Assembly: GCF_900142435.1 (NCBI RefSeq)
Contig: NZ_LT670846.1
Coordinates: 1,020,750 to 1,084,749, forward strand
Length of the DNA: 64,000 nucleotides
Source of the DNA: Thermocrinis minervae
Lineage (GTDB): Bacteria; Aquificota; Aquificia; Aquificales; Aquificaceae
Direction of reading: 5' to 3'
A program made the position numbers and the translations under genes. The notes below the pieces were generated by a model. That model worked only from the letters and a program-made list of their open reading frames with translations. It did not search any database and was not told the DNA's origin. This document shows, piece by piece, positions 43,234 through 50,475 of this stretch (position 1 is its first letter; each line of letters begins with the position of its first letter).

Positions 43234-43968
43234 CTACACCTCCAAAAGGTCTTCATTTCTAACTATACCTAAAAGCCTCCTTGCCATAACACCGGCAGGA
43301 GGGAAAAAGCCCTTTGCACTGTGCATGGTAGAAAGAGTCATATAGTCCACGTACGTGGCGTATATCATGGCAAGGAACATGTCTACAAAGAGGTAACCTT
43401 TGGCTTTTATACCAAAGTCCAGGAGCTTTTCCTGAATCTGCTTGTATATCTGCTCAAACTCTTCGTAGGTTTCTCCGTACATATGTCTCTTTGGTGGCTC
43501 CTCTTTTAAGAAGACTACCGCGCCGCTTTCTGACTCTGGATCCCATATCCAGCTAGTCCATAGTACGTACTTGTCTGGGAAGGTAAAGTGTAAAAGTTCT
43601 GATGCTATGTCCCTTGCCATCTTTTTGTCTACACCCCTTATCTCTTTTACGAACTTCTCCACCCTCTCTTCCCATGTGTTTGCCTTCCCGTAGAGAAGGT
43701 CGCTTATAGCTTTCTTTAGCCTGTCTATTCCTGTCTCTTCTAAGATCTTCTTCCTTCTTCTCCTGCTTGCAAAGATGTGCTCTAATATCTTGTCTAAGTC
43801 TTCCTCTTTCAAGGATGGAAGTCTGTCTTTGCTTAGAAGTTCTTGAAAGAGGAGGGACTTGGCGAGGAGATCCTTGTAGAAATCTTGTATAAACTCCTCG
43901 CCTTCTGAGAAGATCTTTATGAGGTAATCCCTAACCAAAAAGTCGTCTAATGTGGTAACTTTTTTCAT
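43234..43968 (-). CDS. sHdr-associated hypothetical protein (Hyp)
   Basis: A 244-residue, mostly helical, soluble protein without cysteine. It occupies the position between sHdrA and sHdrC2 that is conserved in sHdr clusters and called Hyp. A stretch GVDKKMARDIASELLHFTFP with KYVLWTSW resembles a helix-hairpin-helix region, but this is a visual impression only. It overlaps sHdrA by 4 bp, so stoichiometric production with the complex is likely. The function is unknown. Confidence 0.85.
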   Translation of the reverse strand: MKKVTTLDDFLVRDYLIKIFSEGEEFIQDFYKDLLAKSLLFQELLSKDRLPSLKEEDLDKILEHIFASRRRRKKILEETGIDRLKKAISDLLYGKANTWEERVEKFVKEIRGVDKKMARDIASELLHFTFPDKYVLWTSWIWDPESESGAVVFLKEEPPKRHMYGETYEEFEQIYKQIQEKLLDFGIKAKGYLFVDMFLAMIYATYVDYMTLSTMHSAKGFFPPAGVMARRLLGIVRNEDLLEV

Positions 43969-45023
43969 ACGCCCACCTTTGCACCTACGTACATAGCAGC
44001 TTCAGCACCAGCTGCTTCGCCTTCAGCTATTGAAGACTCTATGTCTATCGGACCTTTGCATGCACCGGCTATGAATATACCTTCTCTGTTGGAGATGATG
44101 TTAGAGCCAGATTCTTCGGATGGTATCAGGAATTGGCTATCTGGATCTTGAGCTAGTCCGAGTATCTTGGCCACCTTCTTGGTACCAGCAGAAGGTTCCA
44201 TACCGAGTACTAACACCACAAGGTCCATGGGTACCTCAGAAGGCCTTTGAACTATAGTATCCTCGTGCTTTACTCTAAGCCTTCCATCAGCAGGGCTGTA
44301 AGTTATTTCCGCTATCCTACCTCTTACGTACCTGACACCGTACTTTTCCTGGGGTGCCCAGTAGAAAGGATACTCCCATGTACCATATGTCCTTACATCC
44401 ATGTAATAGCAGAAGACGTCCACGTCTGGGTAATGCTCCTTTATCTCAGAAGCCTGTAGTCCAGATAGAGCACATCCGTACCTACAACAGTGGACGTTTG
44501 TAACACCTAGCTGCCTGTCTCTGGAACCTACACAGAAGACAAAAGCTACCCTCTTGGGAAGCTGGCCGTTAGAAGGCCTGTAGAGCCTACCCTCACGGGA
44601 GAACATCTGCTCAAGCTCAAGGTTGGTTATGACATCTGGATATATTCCATAGCCGAGCTCTCCCTTTCTCCTCGGGTTAAAGTGTTCAAAACCTGTGGCG
44701 ACGACTATGGCTCCCACTTCATAGGTTTCACCATTGGAGAGCTTTACCTTAAAGTTTCCAGCTTCACCCTCGCAGGCTTCAAGCTCCGTGTTTAACAGCA
44801 CCTTTACGTTTTGGTTGTTCTCCACTTCCTTTATCATCGGTCCCAGAACCTGGGCAGGCTTTAACTTCCTCGGTATAAGTGTGTGGTAGTCTTCAAGGAT
44901 AGGCCTACCACCAAGCTTTCCCTCTTTCTCGATGAGTATGGTGGGCACTCCGAGCCTTCCCAGGACTTTGGCCGCACCTAGACCTGCAGGACCACCACCT
45001 ATTACCAACACAGACTTTGCCAT
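43965..45023 (-). CDS. hdrA: sHdrA, FAD-containing subunit
   Basis: A 352-residue flavoprotein with an N-terminal Rossmann motif (VIGGGPAGLGAA), then VVATGFEHF and a C-terminal FIAGACKGP FAD site. Cysteines C164, C179, C180 and C184 (CVGSRD and HCCRYGC) form the candidate Fe-S site. It is much shorter than methanogen HdrA (about 650), lacking the C-terminal ferredoxin domains, as is typical of sHdrA. AAGGAGGT precedes the ATG. Confidence 0.94.
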   Translation of the reverse strand: MAKSVLVIGGGPAGLGAAKVLGRLGVPTILIEKEGKLGGRPILEDYHTLIPRKLKPAQVLGPMIKEVENNQNVKVLLNTELEACEGEAGNFKVKLSNGETYEVGAIVVATGFEHFNPRRKGELGYGIYPDVITNLELEQMFSREGRLYRPSNGQLPKRVAFVFCVGSRDRQLGVTNVHCCRYGCALSGLQASEIKEHYPDVDVFCYYMDVRTYGTWEYPFYWAPQEKYGVRYVRGRIAEITYSPADGRLRVKHEDTIVQRPSEVPMDLVVLVLGMEPSAGTKKVAKILGLAQDPDSQFLIPSEESGSNIISNREGIFIAGACKGPIDIESSIAEGEAAGAEAAMYVGAKVGV

Positions 45024-45050
45024 AATCTACCTCCTTAAAGGTTGTTATAA

Positions 45051-45065
45051 GGGGGCAAGGCCCCC
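45051..45065 (-). other. Intercistronic GC hairpin between sHdrB1 and sHdrA
   Basis: GGGGGC-nnn-GCCCCC right after the sHdrB1 stop. There is no U-run after it in the transcript, so it is more likely an mRNA stability or processing element than a terminator. Confidence 0.55.
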
Positions 45066-45068
45066 GAA

Positions 45069-46415
45069 TTAAGACTTAAAGAGTGGCATGTTGGCCGTAG
45101 CCGATGCCTTAGGCTTACCGGTAGATGTCTTGCTGTAAGGTTCATACAGGTCATACTCCTTGAAGAACTCCATCAGTTCGTCATACTTACCTGCCTTTTC
45201 AAGCTCGGCTATGTACTTGACTGTGTCTTCCCACTCTTTCCTTAGTTCCCTCCAGTTGGTTATTCCCATCTTCTCAAGGAGGGGCTCATACGCAGAGCAG
45301 TTCCAGTAGAGCTGAACCACTTTGAATGGATGTGCTCCACAAGCTAAGGCTGCAAACATGACGTCAGACATTACAGCAACAGGATAGTACATACCGTGTG
45401 CCTTTCCTATCCATTGGTTCTTTTCAAAGGTAGTTGTACATCCAGTGTCGTGGGTGATTATGACGTCGGCTTTTACCTCTTCATAGATGACCTTAAGCTT
45501 CCTCTGTATGGCGAAAGATCTAGTGAACTCCCTTTCCGTGAGGATGTGTCTAAAACCAAAACCACAGCAGTCATACCATGTGGAGTAGTCTACTACTTGA
45601 GCACCGAGAGCCTTCATAACAGCTGTGGAAGCTGCAGGCCTTTGACCGTTAAAGACTTCTGGGTCGTAAGGATAGTCATCGGCTATCATCTTCCAAGTGT
45701 GGCAAGCGTTGTGTATGGCCACTCTTACATTGGACACATCTATGCCTTTCGGCTTTCCTTCCTTCTCATAGAGTTCCTTTATCTTGAACCTCATAGCATG
45801 GACCCATTCGGAGTAGTGAACTATCTCCTGTGGTATAACGATCCTTCCATCTTCTGTGAGCCTTCCGAGCTTTTTAAGGATAGGTTTTACAGCATCCCTT
45901 AGCTCTTTGTTCATTATGAGCTGTTCCCTGGTCTCCTTGTAAGAACCGAAGGATGTTCCGCAATGTATTAGAGGATAGTAGCCTGTCTTCCAAGCTTGGT
46001 GCATGTTCCTGAGCCAGACAGCAGCGAGTGCTACTGGGTTGGATGTACCAGAACCGTGGTAGTTCCAAGCTGTGCATGAAGTTTGGTGAGGCTCGTTCAG
46101 GTAGTCAAGACCGAACTTGTTCATGAACCAGAATATGGAAGCGGGATAACCTGGTATGTTTCCACACTGACCACAGGACTTATGGTGCCAGAGCTTGTTG
46201 GTGGGTATAAGCTTTATCCTACCTGTCCTTGTGTAGACGGGTATAGGTTGGTGCTCTTCCGTTATCCTGTATATGAGTATTTCTCCCTTAGCCTCGAGCT
46301 CTTCCATCATCTCAAAGATATGATCGTAGTGGGCTGTTCCCATAGGCTCCTTCGTTGGGAAAGGAGGAACCTCTGGGTATTTCAAAATGCTGCTCTCTTT
46401 ATGTGCGTGCGCCAT
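45069..46415 (-). CDS. hdrB1: sHdrB1, divergent CCG-domain subunit
   Basis: A 448-residue protein. The second half has a CCG-type pattern C238, C283-C284, C326, but the final CxxC is replaced by GCTTTF, and C359 and C373 follow. The first half has C81-x2-C84, C114 and C152 in unusual contexts. It is longer than sHdrB2 and its cluster content may differ. It is translated from a strong site (TAGGAGGT). Confidence 0.9.
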   Translation of the reverse strand: MAHAHKESSILKYPEVPPFPTKEPMGTAHYDHIFEMMEELEAKGEILIYRITEEHQPIPVYTRTGRIKLIPTNKLWHHKSCGQCGNIPGYPASIFWFMNKFGLDYLNEPHQTSCTAWNYHGSGTSNPVALAAVWLRNMHQAWKTGYYPLIHCGTSFGSYKETREQLIMNKELRDAVKPILKKLGRLTEDGRIVIPQEIVHYSEWVHAMRFKIKELYEKEGKPKGIDVSNVRVAIHNACHTWKMIADDYPYDPEVFNGQRPAASTAVMKALGAQVVDYSTWYDCCGFGFRHILTEREFTRSFAIQRKLKVIYEEVKADVIITHDTGCTTTFEKNQWIGKAHGMYYPVAVMSDVMFAALACGAHPFKVVQLYWNCSAYEPLLEKMGITNWRELRKEWEDTVKYIAELEKAGKYDELMEFFKEYDLYEPYSKTSTGKPKASATANMPLFKS

Positions 46416-46440
46416 GGCAGATACCTCCTAAAGGTTTTTC

Positions 46441-46456
46441 CGGGGCACTAACCCCG
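46441..46456 (-). other. Intercistronic hairpin between sHdrC1 and sHdrB1
   Basis: CGGGG-N6-CCCCG just downstream of sHdrC1. It is not followed by a U-tract. It mirrors the hairpin after sHdrB1. Confidence 0.5.
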
Positions 46457-46465
46457 TTTATTAGC

Positions 46466-47203
46466 TTACTCCTCTTCTTCATAGAGCTCTTGGTATCTTT
46501 CCTCGTTCTCCTCCACTATGTCCATTATGACGTTGTAAAGGTTAGGGTCAAGCTTTTCTAGCATTTCGAAGATACCCGTCTCTCTCCATATGGTGTACAT
46601 CTCTATGGCAGTCTCCAAAGAAACTTCCCAAGCGGTCTTAACAGACTTACCCACGTCAAAGGGTATGGCGAGCCTCTTAGCTCTTAGGTTTTCCATGTTG
46701 TCAGCCATCTTGGGTCCCCAGTCTGGGAAAAAGTCAGGCTGAAGCATGTCAGCGGACAGCTGGTTTCCTGTGGTCATAACCTTCAGAAGAACACGGCCGT
46801 AAGGCTTTAGAAGGTCCTTAGTAGCTTCAAAGGCGTTCCTTACAGCAACCTCTCTCATTATGGCCACTAGTCCACCTGGGTTGTTCACGAAAGGACATCT
46901 GATCCAGCAGGTAAAACACTGAGAACATGCCCATATATACTCGTGCATCATATCGTAGAGGACTTCTACGTCATCTTCCAGGAACCTTTGGACTATCTCC
47001 CTCGGAGAGTAGTCAAAGAACCTGTTAGAGGGGCAAGAGGCGGTACATACACCACAGTTCAAGCAGCCAAATATATACTCTTTAAAACGGAAGTCGGATT
47101 TGACTTCCTCTATTACCCTAACCTTTTCTTCCCAAGGCACAGCCTTGGTTTTTTCAGATATGGGTAGGTTGTATCCGTATATATGCCCATCCATAACTGT
47201 CAC
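46466..47203 (-). CDS. hdrC1: sHdrC1, ferredoxin-like subunit
   Basis: A 245-residue protein with two [4Fe-4S] motifs: C47-x2-C50-x2-C53-x3-C57 and C93-x2-C96-x2-C99-x3-C103. It is the first structural gene of the sHdr complex, preceded by a 99-bp gap with a candidate internal promoter and operator. A strong AGGAGGTGA ribosome-binding site is present. Confidence 0.93.
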   Translation of the reverse strand: MTVMDGHIYGYNLPISEKTKAVPWEEKVRVIEEVKSDFRFKEYIFGCLNCGVCTASCPSNRFFDYSPREIVQRFLEDDVEVLYDMMHEYIWACSQCFTCWIRCPFVNNPGGLVAIMREVAVRNAFEATKDLLKPYGRVLLKVMTTGNQLSADMLQPDFFPDWGPKMADNMENLRAKRLAIPFDVGKSVKTAWEVSLETAIEMYTIWRETGIFEMLEKLDPNLYNVIMDIVEENEERYQELYEEEE

Positions 47204-47217
47204 CTCCTTCTTTTATA

Positions 47218-47246
47218 AACCTACGCAACCGTATGACTTTAGTCAA
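47218..47246 (-). promoter_or_regulatory. Candidate internal promoter for sHdrC1
   Basis: On the minus strand TTGACT (47241-47246), 17-bp spacer, TAGGTT (47218-47223); TTTATA at 47214-47219 is an alternative -10. The -35 is good, the -10 weak, which fits an activated promoter. The palindrome at 47255-47274 lies just upstream. Confidence 0.4.
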
Positions 47247-47254
47247 ATAAGTTC

Positions 47255-47274
47255 TGCTTATATGCATATAAGCA
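47255..47274. promoter_or_regulatory. 20-bp perfect palindrome, candidate operator upstream of sHdrC1
   Basis: TGCTTATATGCATATAAGCA, a perfect palindrome. Its core CTTAT-N6-ATAAG also occurs at 48592-48607, in the gap upstream of tusA. Extra half-sites ATAAG (47247) and CTTAT (47279) flank it about one helical turn away on each side. Confidence 0.6.
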
Positions 47275-47279
47275 TAAAC

Positions 47280-47294
47280 TTATGGAAACCATAA
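47280..47294. other. Inverted repeat TTATGG-AAA-CCATAA
   Basis: A 6-bp stem with a 3-nt loop immediately after the dsrE3-like gene's upstream neighbour palindrome. It reads CTTAT-N7-ATAA at its outer edge and so could be a weaker second operator. It could also be a small RNA hairpin. Confidence 0.4.
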
Positions 47295-47302
47295 AAGAAG
47301 AC

Positions 47303-47719
47303 CTACAGGGTAATGACCGCATACTCACCGCTCATGAGCTTATCCAAGAAAGCAGCACCGCCTATGATGCCGTCGCAGAGTTCTGGGTTTACGTCTTCTT
47401 TCTTGTAAATATCGGTAAGATCTAAGGAAGGTACACATAGGTATATCTTGACGCCTGCTTCCTTTGCCATCTTTATAAAGTCGTAGACTGTCTGCTCTAC
47501 ACCTGGCCTTACTTTCACCTTCTTAGCGTTATCTTTCATAAGTAGGAAACCTGCTTCTGAGGTTATGACCATTTCCACTTCGTAGTCCATTGTGGTCGCT
47601 GCTGTAGCAAGGAAAAAGGGAGCACCAGCCTGAGGGTTTATGAGTTCTCCTGTGGTTGGTTCTGCTCTTTCAAAAAAGGGCACAGTGAGAATGTAGAAGA
47701 GAAGCTTTTCATAAGCCAT
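47303..47719 (-). CDS. DsrE-family sulfur carrier (DsrE3-like)
   Basis: A 138-residue DsrE/F-fold protein with the carrier cysteine at C95 (KIYLCVPSLDL). ATG 47719 was chosen because GGAGG lies 6 nt upstream; a TTG at 47725 would touch the ribosome-binding site. DsrE3 proteins accept persulfide sulfur from rhodanese or TusA and deliver it toward sHdr. It sits 12 bp after dsrE2. Confidence 0.85.
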   Translation of the reverse strand: MAYEKLLFYILTVPFFERAEPTTGELINPQAGAPFFLATAATTMDYEVEMVITSEAGFLLMKDNAKKVKVRPGVEQTVYDFIKMAKEAGVKIYLCVPSLDLTDIYKKEDVNPELCDGIIGGAAFLDKLMSGEYAVITL

Positions 47720-47731
47720 GATCAACCTCCT

Positions 47732-48262
47732 TTATACGAATATAATCATAGGCTTGTCAGCTTCTAAAACGTAGTTTATAAAAGTAGCCGCTCCAGCAGG
47801 TGGCTCAAGCCCATCGATAAGATCTTCATACTTGTAGCCAAAAAGCTCCATAGTCATCTGACATGGGATTAGCTTTACGTCAGCTTCCTTACAAGCTTCT
47901 AAAAGTTCTGGTATGCTAGCAACTCCGTGCTCCTTTATGGTTTTCTTCATCATGAATGTCATGAGGTCTGTCATACCTGGTATTATGCCCATTATCTGCG
48001 GAGGTCCAGGCATTATAGAGGAAATGGCATTAGTTATTTGGTTTTGCATGGAAGGGGGAAAGGCCATAGGCATGGCTGGATTTCCTAGGGGGGAGATCTT
48101 TAACTCGTGCATCTTCTTTTTATGGATGATGTTAAGACCGTAGAAGGTAAAGAATATAGCTGTTTCAACGCCTAAAGATGCCGCGGTTGACGCCAGTATG
48201 AGTGGCGGATAGGCCATATCCAAAGTTCCTTTCGTGGCTATTATAGCCAACCTTTCAGCCAT
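47732..48262 (-). CDS. dsrE2: DsrE2-like peroxiredoxin-family protein
   Basis: A 176-residue protein with a DsrE fold enlarged by a Met/Pro-rich insertion (residues about 60-105). The conserved cysteine is C134 (KLIPCQMTMELFG), with C124 ten residues before. The insertion is hydrophobic and typical of DsrE2, which may associate with membranes. It is expected to work in cytoplasmic sulfur trafficking with TusA. It lies 13 bp after tusA. Confidence 0.87.
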   Translation of the reverse strand: MAERLAIIATKGTLDMAYPPLILASTAASLGVETAIFFTFYGLNIIHKKKMHELKISPLGNPAMPMAFPPSMQNQITNAISSIMPGPPQIMGIIPGMTDLMTFMMKKTIKEHGVASIPELLEACKEADVKLIPCQMTMELFGYKYEDLIDGLEPPAGAATFINYVLEADKPMIIFV

Positions 48263-48275
48263 AATGTTCCCTCCC

Positions 48276-48512
48276 TTACTTCTTCTTTATGTAAAAGATT
48301 ATCTTGCCACCCTCCTCCACCACTTCCAACAGCTGATGCCCAGTCCTGTTGCAGAAGGCTGGTATATCAGCTTTTGCACCTGGGTCAGTGGTGATGACTT
48401 CCAGTATTTGACCAGACTGTAGCTCTTCCAAAGCCTTCTTTGTCTTTAACACCGGAAGGGGACAATTAAGACCAGAAGCATCCAAGGTCTTGTCAGGTGT
48501 TACTGTTGCCAT
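48276..48512 (-). CDS. tusA: Sulfur carrier protein TusA
   Basis: A 78-residue TusA with the active cysteine C17 in the CPLP motif (LNCPLPVLKTKKAL). ATG 48512 is preferred, with AGGAGGTG just upstream; a GTG at 48521 lies inside that site. TusA passes persulfide sulfur between partners. Here it heads the sHdr operon, typical for sulfur oxidizers rather than for tRNA thiolation. Confidence 0.93.
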   Translation of the reverse strand: MATVTPDKTLDASGLNCPLPVLKTKKALEELQSGQILEVITTDPGAKADIPAFCNRTGHQLLEVVEEGGKIIFYIKKK

Positions 48513-48554
48513 ACTTTTCACCTCCTAACTTTATTGAACTGAACTATATCATAA

Positions 48555-48583
48555 ATTATAGAACCAGCCTAAGGACTTTCCTT
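48555..48583 (-). promoter_or_regulatory. Promoter region of the tusA-sHdr operon with inverted repeat at -35
   Basis: TATAAT at 48555-48560 (minus strand) lies about 42 nt before the tusA ATG. No TTGACA-like -35 exists at 16-18 bp. That position instead holds the perfect inverted repeat AAGGA-N3-TCCTT (48571-48583). The layout suggests activator dependence. Confidence 0.45.
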
Positions 48584-48590
48584 AATTTTT

Positions 48591-48608
48591 ACTTATGAAT
48601 TTATAAGT
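48591..48608. promoter_or_regulatory. 18-bp perfect inverted repeat, candidate operator between tusA and hisD
   Basis: ACTTAT-GAATTT-ATAAGT. Its core CTTAT-N6-ATAAG matches the palindrome upstream of sHdrC1. It ends next to the hisD -35 (48609) and lies about 42 bp upstream of the tusA -10, so it could act on both directions. Confidence 0.55.
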
Positions 48609-48636
48609 TTGTCTTAAGCCCCAAAAGGTTTATAAT
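48609..48636 (+). promoter_or_regulatory. hisD promoter, near-leaderless
   Basis: TTGTCT (48609-48614), 16-bp spacer, TATAAT (48631-48636), then only 7 nt to the hisD ATG. There is no ribosome-binding site, so transcription would begin at or beside the start codon. Confidence 0.6.
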
Positions 48637-48643
48637 TAGAAGC

Positions 48644-49924
48644 ATGCACATAGAAGATCTTCGCACTAGTGCCTGGAGGTTGAATCAACGGCTAAAGTAT
48701 ATAGCACAAAGGGGACAAATCCTAGAAGGGGAATACGAAGCAACGGTAAGGGAAATAATTGGACGCATAAAAGAAGAAGGCGATAAAGCTTTATTTGAAT
48801 ACATCAAAAGGTTTGATGGTTTGGAGTTAGACCAGGATACCGTTGAGATACCGTACGAGGAACTAGAAAAAGCTTACGAAGAGATAGACGAAGAAACTAG
48901 ACAAGCCTTAGAGATAGCACACGATAGGATAAGAAGATTTCATGAGAGGCAAAAGGAAAACTCCTTCTTTGTGGAGGAAGAGGGTGTAATTCTTGGAATG
49001 AAGGTCCAGCCCTTGGAGAGAGTTGGGGTATATGTACCTGGAGGCAAGGCAGCTTACCCCTCTACTGTGCTCATGAACGTAGTGCCTGCAACAGTTGCTG
49101 GTGTTGAAGAGGTCATCATGATAACACCCAAGCCAAACCCTTACACCCTGGCTGCGGCCTTCATATGTGGAGTGAGTAGAGTTTTTCAAGTAGGTGGGGC
49201 TCATGGCGTAGCAGCCTTGGCCTTTGGTACTGAAACTATACCCAAGGTGGACAAGATAGTTGGTCCGGGGAACATATACGTAGCCCTTGCCAAAAAACTT
49301 CTGTACGGAGTTGTAGATATAGATATGGTAGCTGGACCTTCTGAAATACTCATCATATCCGATGGCAGCGTGCGGGAAGATTGGGTAGCCGCAGACCTTC
49401 TCTCTCAAGCAGAGCATGACGAGCTTGCTGGAGCCTTTTTGATAACAGACAAAGAAGAACATGCTAAGAAGGTAGTAAAAGCAGTCTACGAGATGCTTAA
49501 AAACCTATCAAGGAAAGAGATAGCCCAGAAGTCCATAGAAAAGTTTGGCACCGTCTTTTTGGTAGAAGATCTGTACCAAGCCTGTCAGGTAGCCAACCAC
49601 ATAGCCCCGGAACACTTAGAGGTGTTAACAGAAGAACCCTTTAAATTGCTCCCTTATATAAAACATGCAGGTGCTATATTCTTGGGAAGGTATACACCTG
49701 AAGCTCTTGGAGATTATATACTTGGTCCAAACCATACACTTCCTACAGGAGGTACGGCCAGGTTCTTCTCACCTTTAGGAGTGTATCACTTCATCAAAAG
49801 AAGTTCTGTCCTCTACGTAACAGAAGAAGGTTTTAGAGATCTTTCAGACCATACCAAAGCTCTCGCCAAGGCAGAAGGTCTGGAAGCTCATTGGCTCTCC
49901 GTTAAAATAAGAGAAGAATCATGA
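48644..49924 (+). CDS. hisD: Histidinol dehydrogenase
   Basis: A 426-residue enzyme of the last two steps of histidine synthesis (histidinol to histidine, NAD+ and Zn2+). Motifs include GVYVPGGKAAYPSTVLMN, the VGPGNIYVA region, AGPSEI and LLSQAEHD; the catalytic histidines are in NHIAPEHLE. The length is standard. It overlaps the lipoprotein gene by 4 bp. No other his genes are adjacent. Confidence 0.97.
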   Translation: MHIEDLRTSAWRLNQRLKYIAQRGQILEGEYEATVREIIGRIKEEGDKALFEYIKRFDGLELDQDTVEIPYEELEKAYEEIDEETRQALEIAHDRIRRFHERQKENSFFVEEEGVILGMKVQPLERVGVYVPGGKAAYPSTVLMNVVPATVAGVEEVIMITPKPNPYTLAAAFICGVSRVFQVGGAHGVAALAFGTETIPKVDKIVGPGNIYVALAKKLLYGVVDIDMVAGPSEILIISDGSVREDWVAADLLSQAEHDELAGAFLITDKEEHAKKVVKAVYEMLKNLSRKEIAQKSIEKFGTVFLVEDLYQACQVANHIAPEHLEVLTEEPFKLLPYIKHAGAIFLGRYTPEALGDYILGPNHTLPTGGTARFFSPLGVYHFIKRSSVLYVTEEGFRDLSDHTKALAKAEGLEAHWLSVKIREES

Positions 49925-50475
49925 AAAAGCTTGCATTACTAGCAGCTCTCGTTCTTCTGTATTCTTGTGCTCCTTTGGTATGTCCTGAGGCTTCAAACCT
50001 TCAAAGCCAGTACTCTGTAGACAACTCACCAAAGAGTTATAGAGCGAAGCTTTTTGTTAGGTATGGCCTCTTAGGAATGCCCATGGAGATAAACAAGGAC
50101 GAAAAAGAGTACTCTGTCACTGGGTTGAAGGGCGAGCTTATAAAGTTTACAGGTAAAAGAATATGTCTGACTTCAGCATGCTTTGACCTTCCTGTGGGAC
50201 CTGACGGCATCATCTTTGGCAAGGTTCTAGACGGAGACGAGAAGGTAGAGTGTTCCCTCGGAAAAACTATCTTCTACAAAGACGAAGGACAATATGTCAA
50301 AAAGGTAATATTTTCAATGAATACTTTGGAAAGAGTAGAGCTTCTGGACAAGCATAACGGAAGAACCATCAGTGTTGAGTATCCTACCCAAAAGGTTGGT
50401 AGTTACTACAGAAGTGTAAAGATAGACCTTGGTGATATTAGCTTGGTGGTGAACGTGGATGAGGTTTACTTCTGA
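49921..50475 (+). CDS. Predicted lipoprotein
   Basis: A 184-residue exported protein with a lipoprotein signal peptide: KK followed by a hydrophobic stretch and the lipobox LYSC (Cys16). The mature part has several cysteines (C21, and a pair around KRICLTSAC), possibly disulfide bonded. I do not recognise a family. It shares one base with the lgt start, so it is co-translated with the enzyme that would lipidate it. Confidence 0.75.
   Translation: MKKLALLAALVLLYSCAPLVCPEASNLQSQYSVDNSPKSYRAKLFVRYGLLGMPMEINKDEKEYSVTGLKGELIKFTGKRICLTSACFDLPVGPDGIIFGKVLDGDEKVECSLGKTIFYKDEGQYVKKVIFSMNTLERVELLDKHNGRTISVEYPTQKVGSYYRSVKIDLGDISLVVNVDEVYF

Noticed and set aside
45051-45065. Intrinsic terminator after sHdrB1
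   Set aside because: The hairpin lacks a following U-tract, and hdrA continues 28 bp later with a strong ribosome-binding site.
41500-47203. Methanogen-type heterodisulfide reductase or Qmo complex
   Set aside because: HdrA is short without ferredoxin domains, B and C are duplicated, and tusA/dsrE/lbpA are linked. This is the sHdr arrangement.
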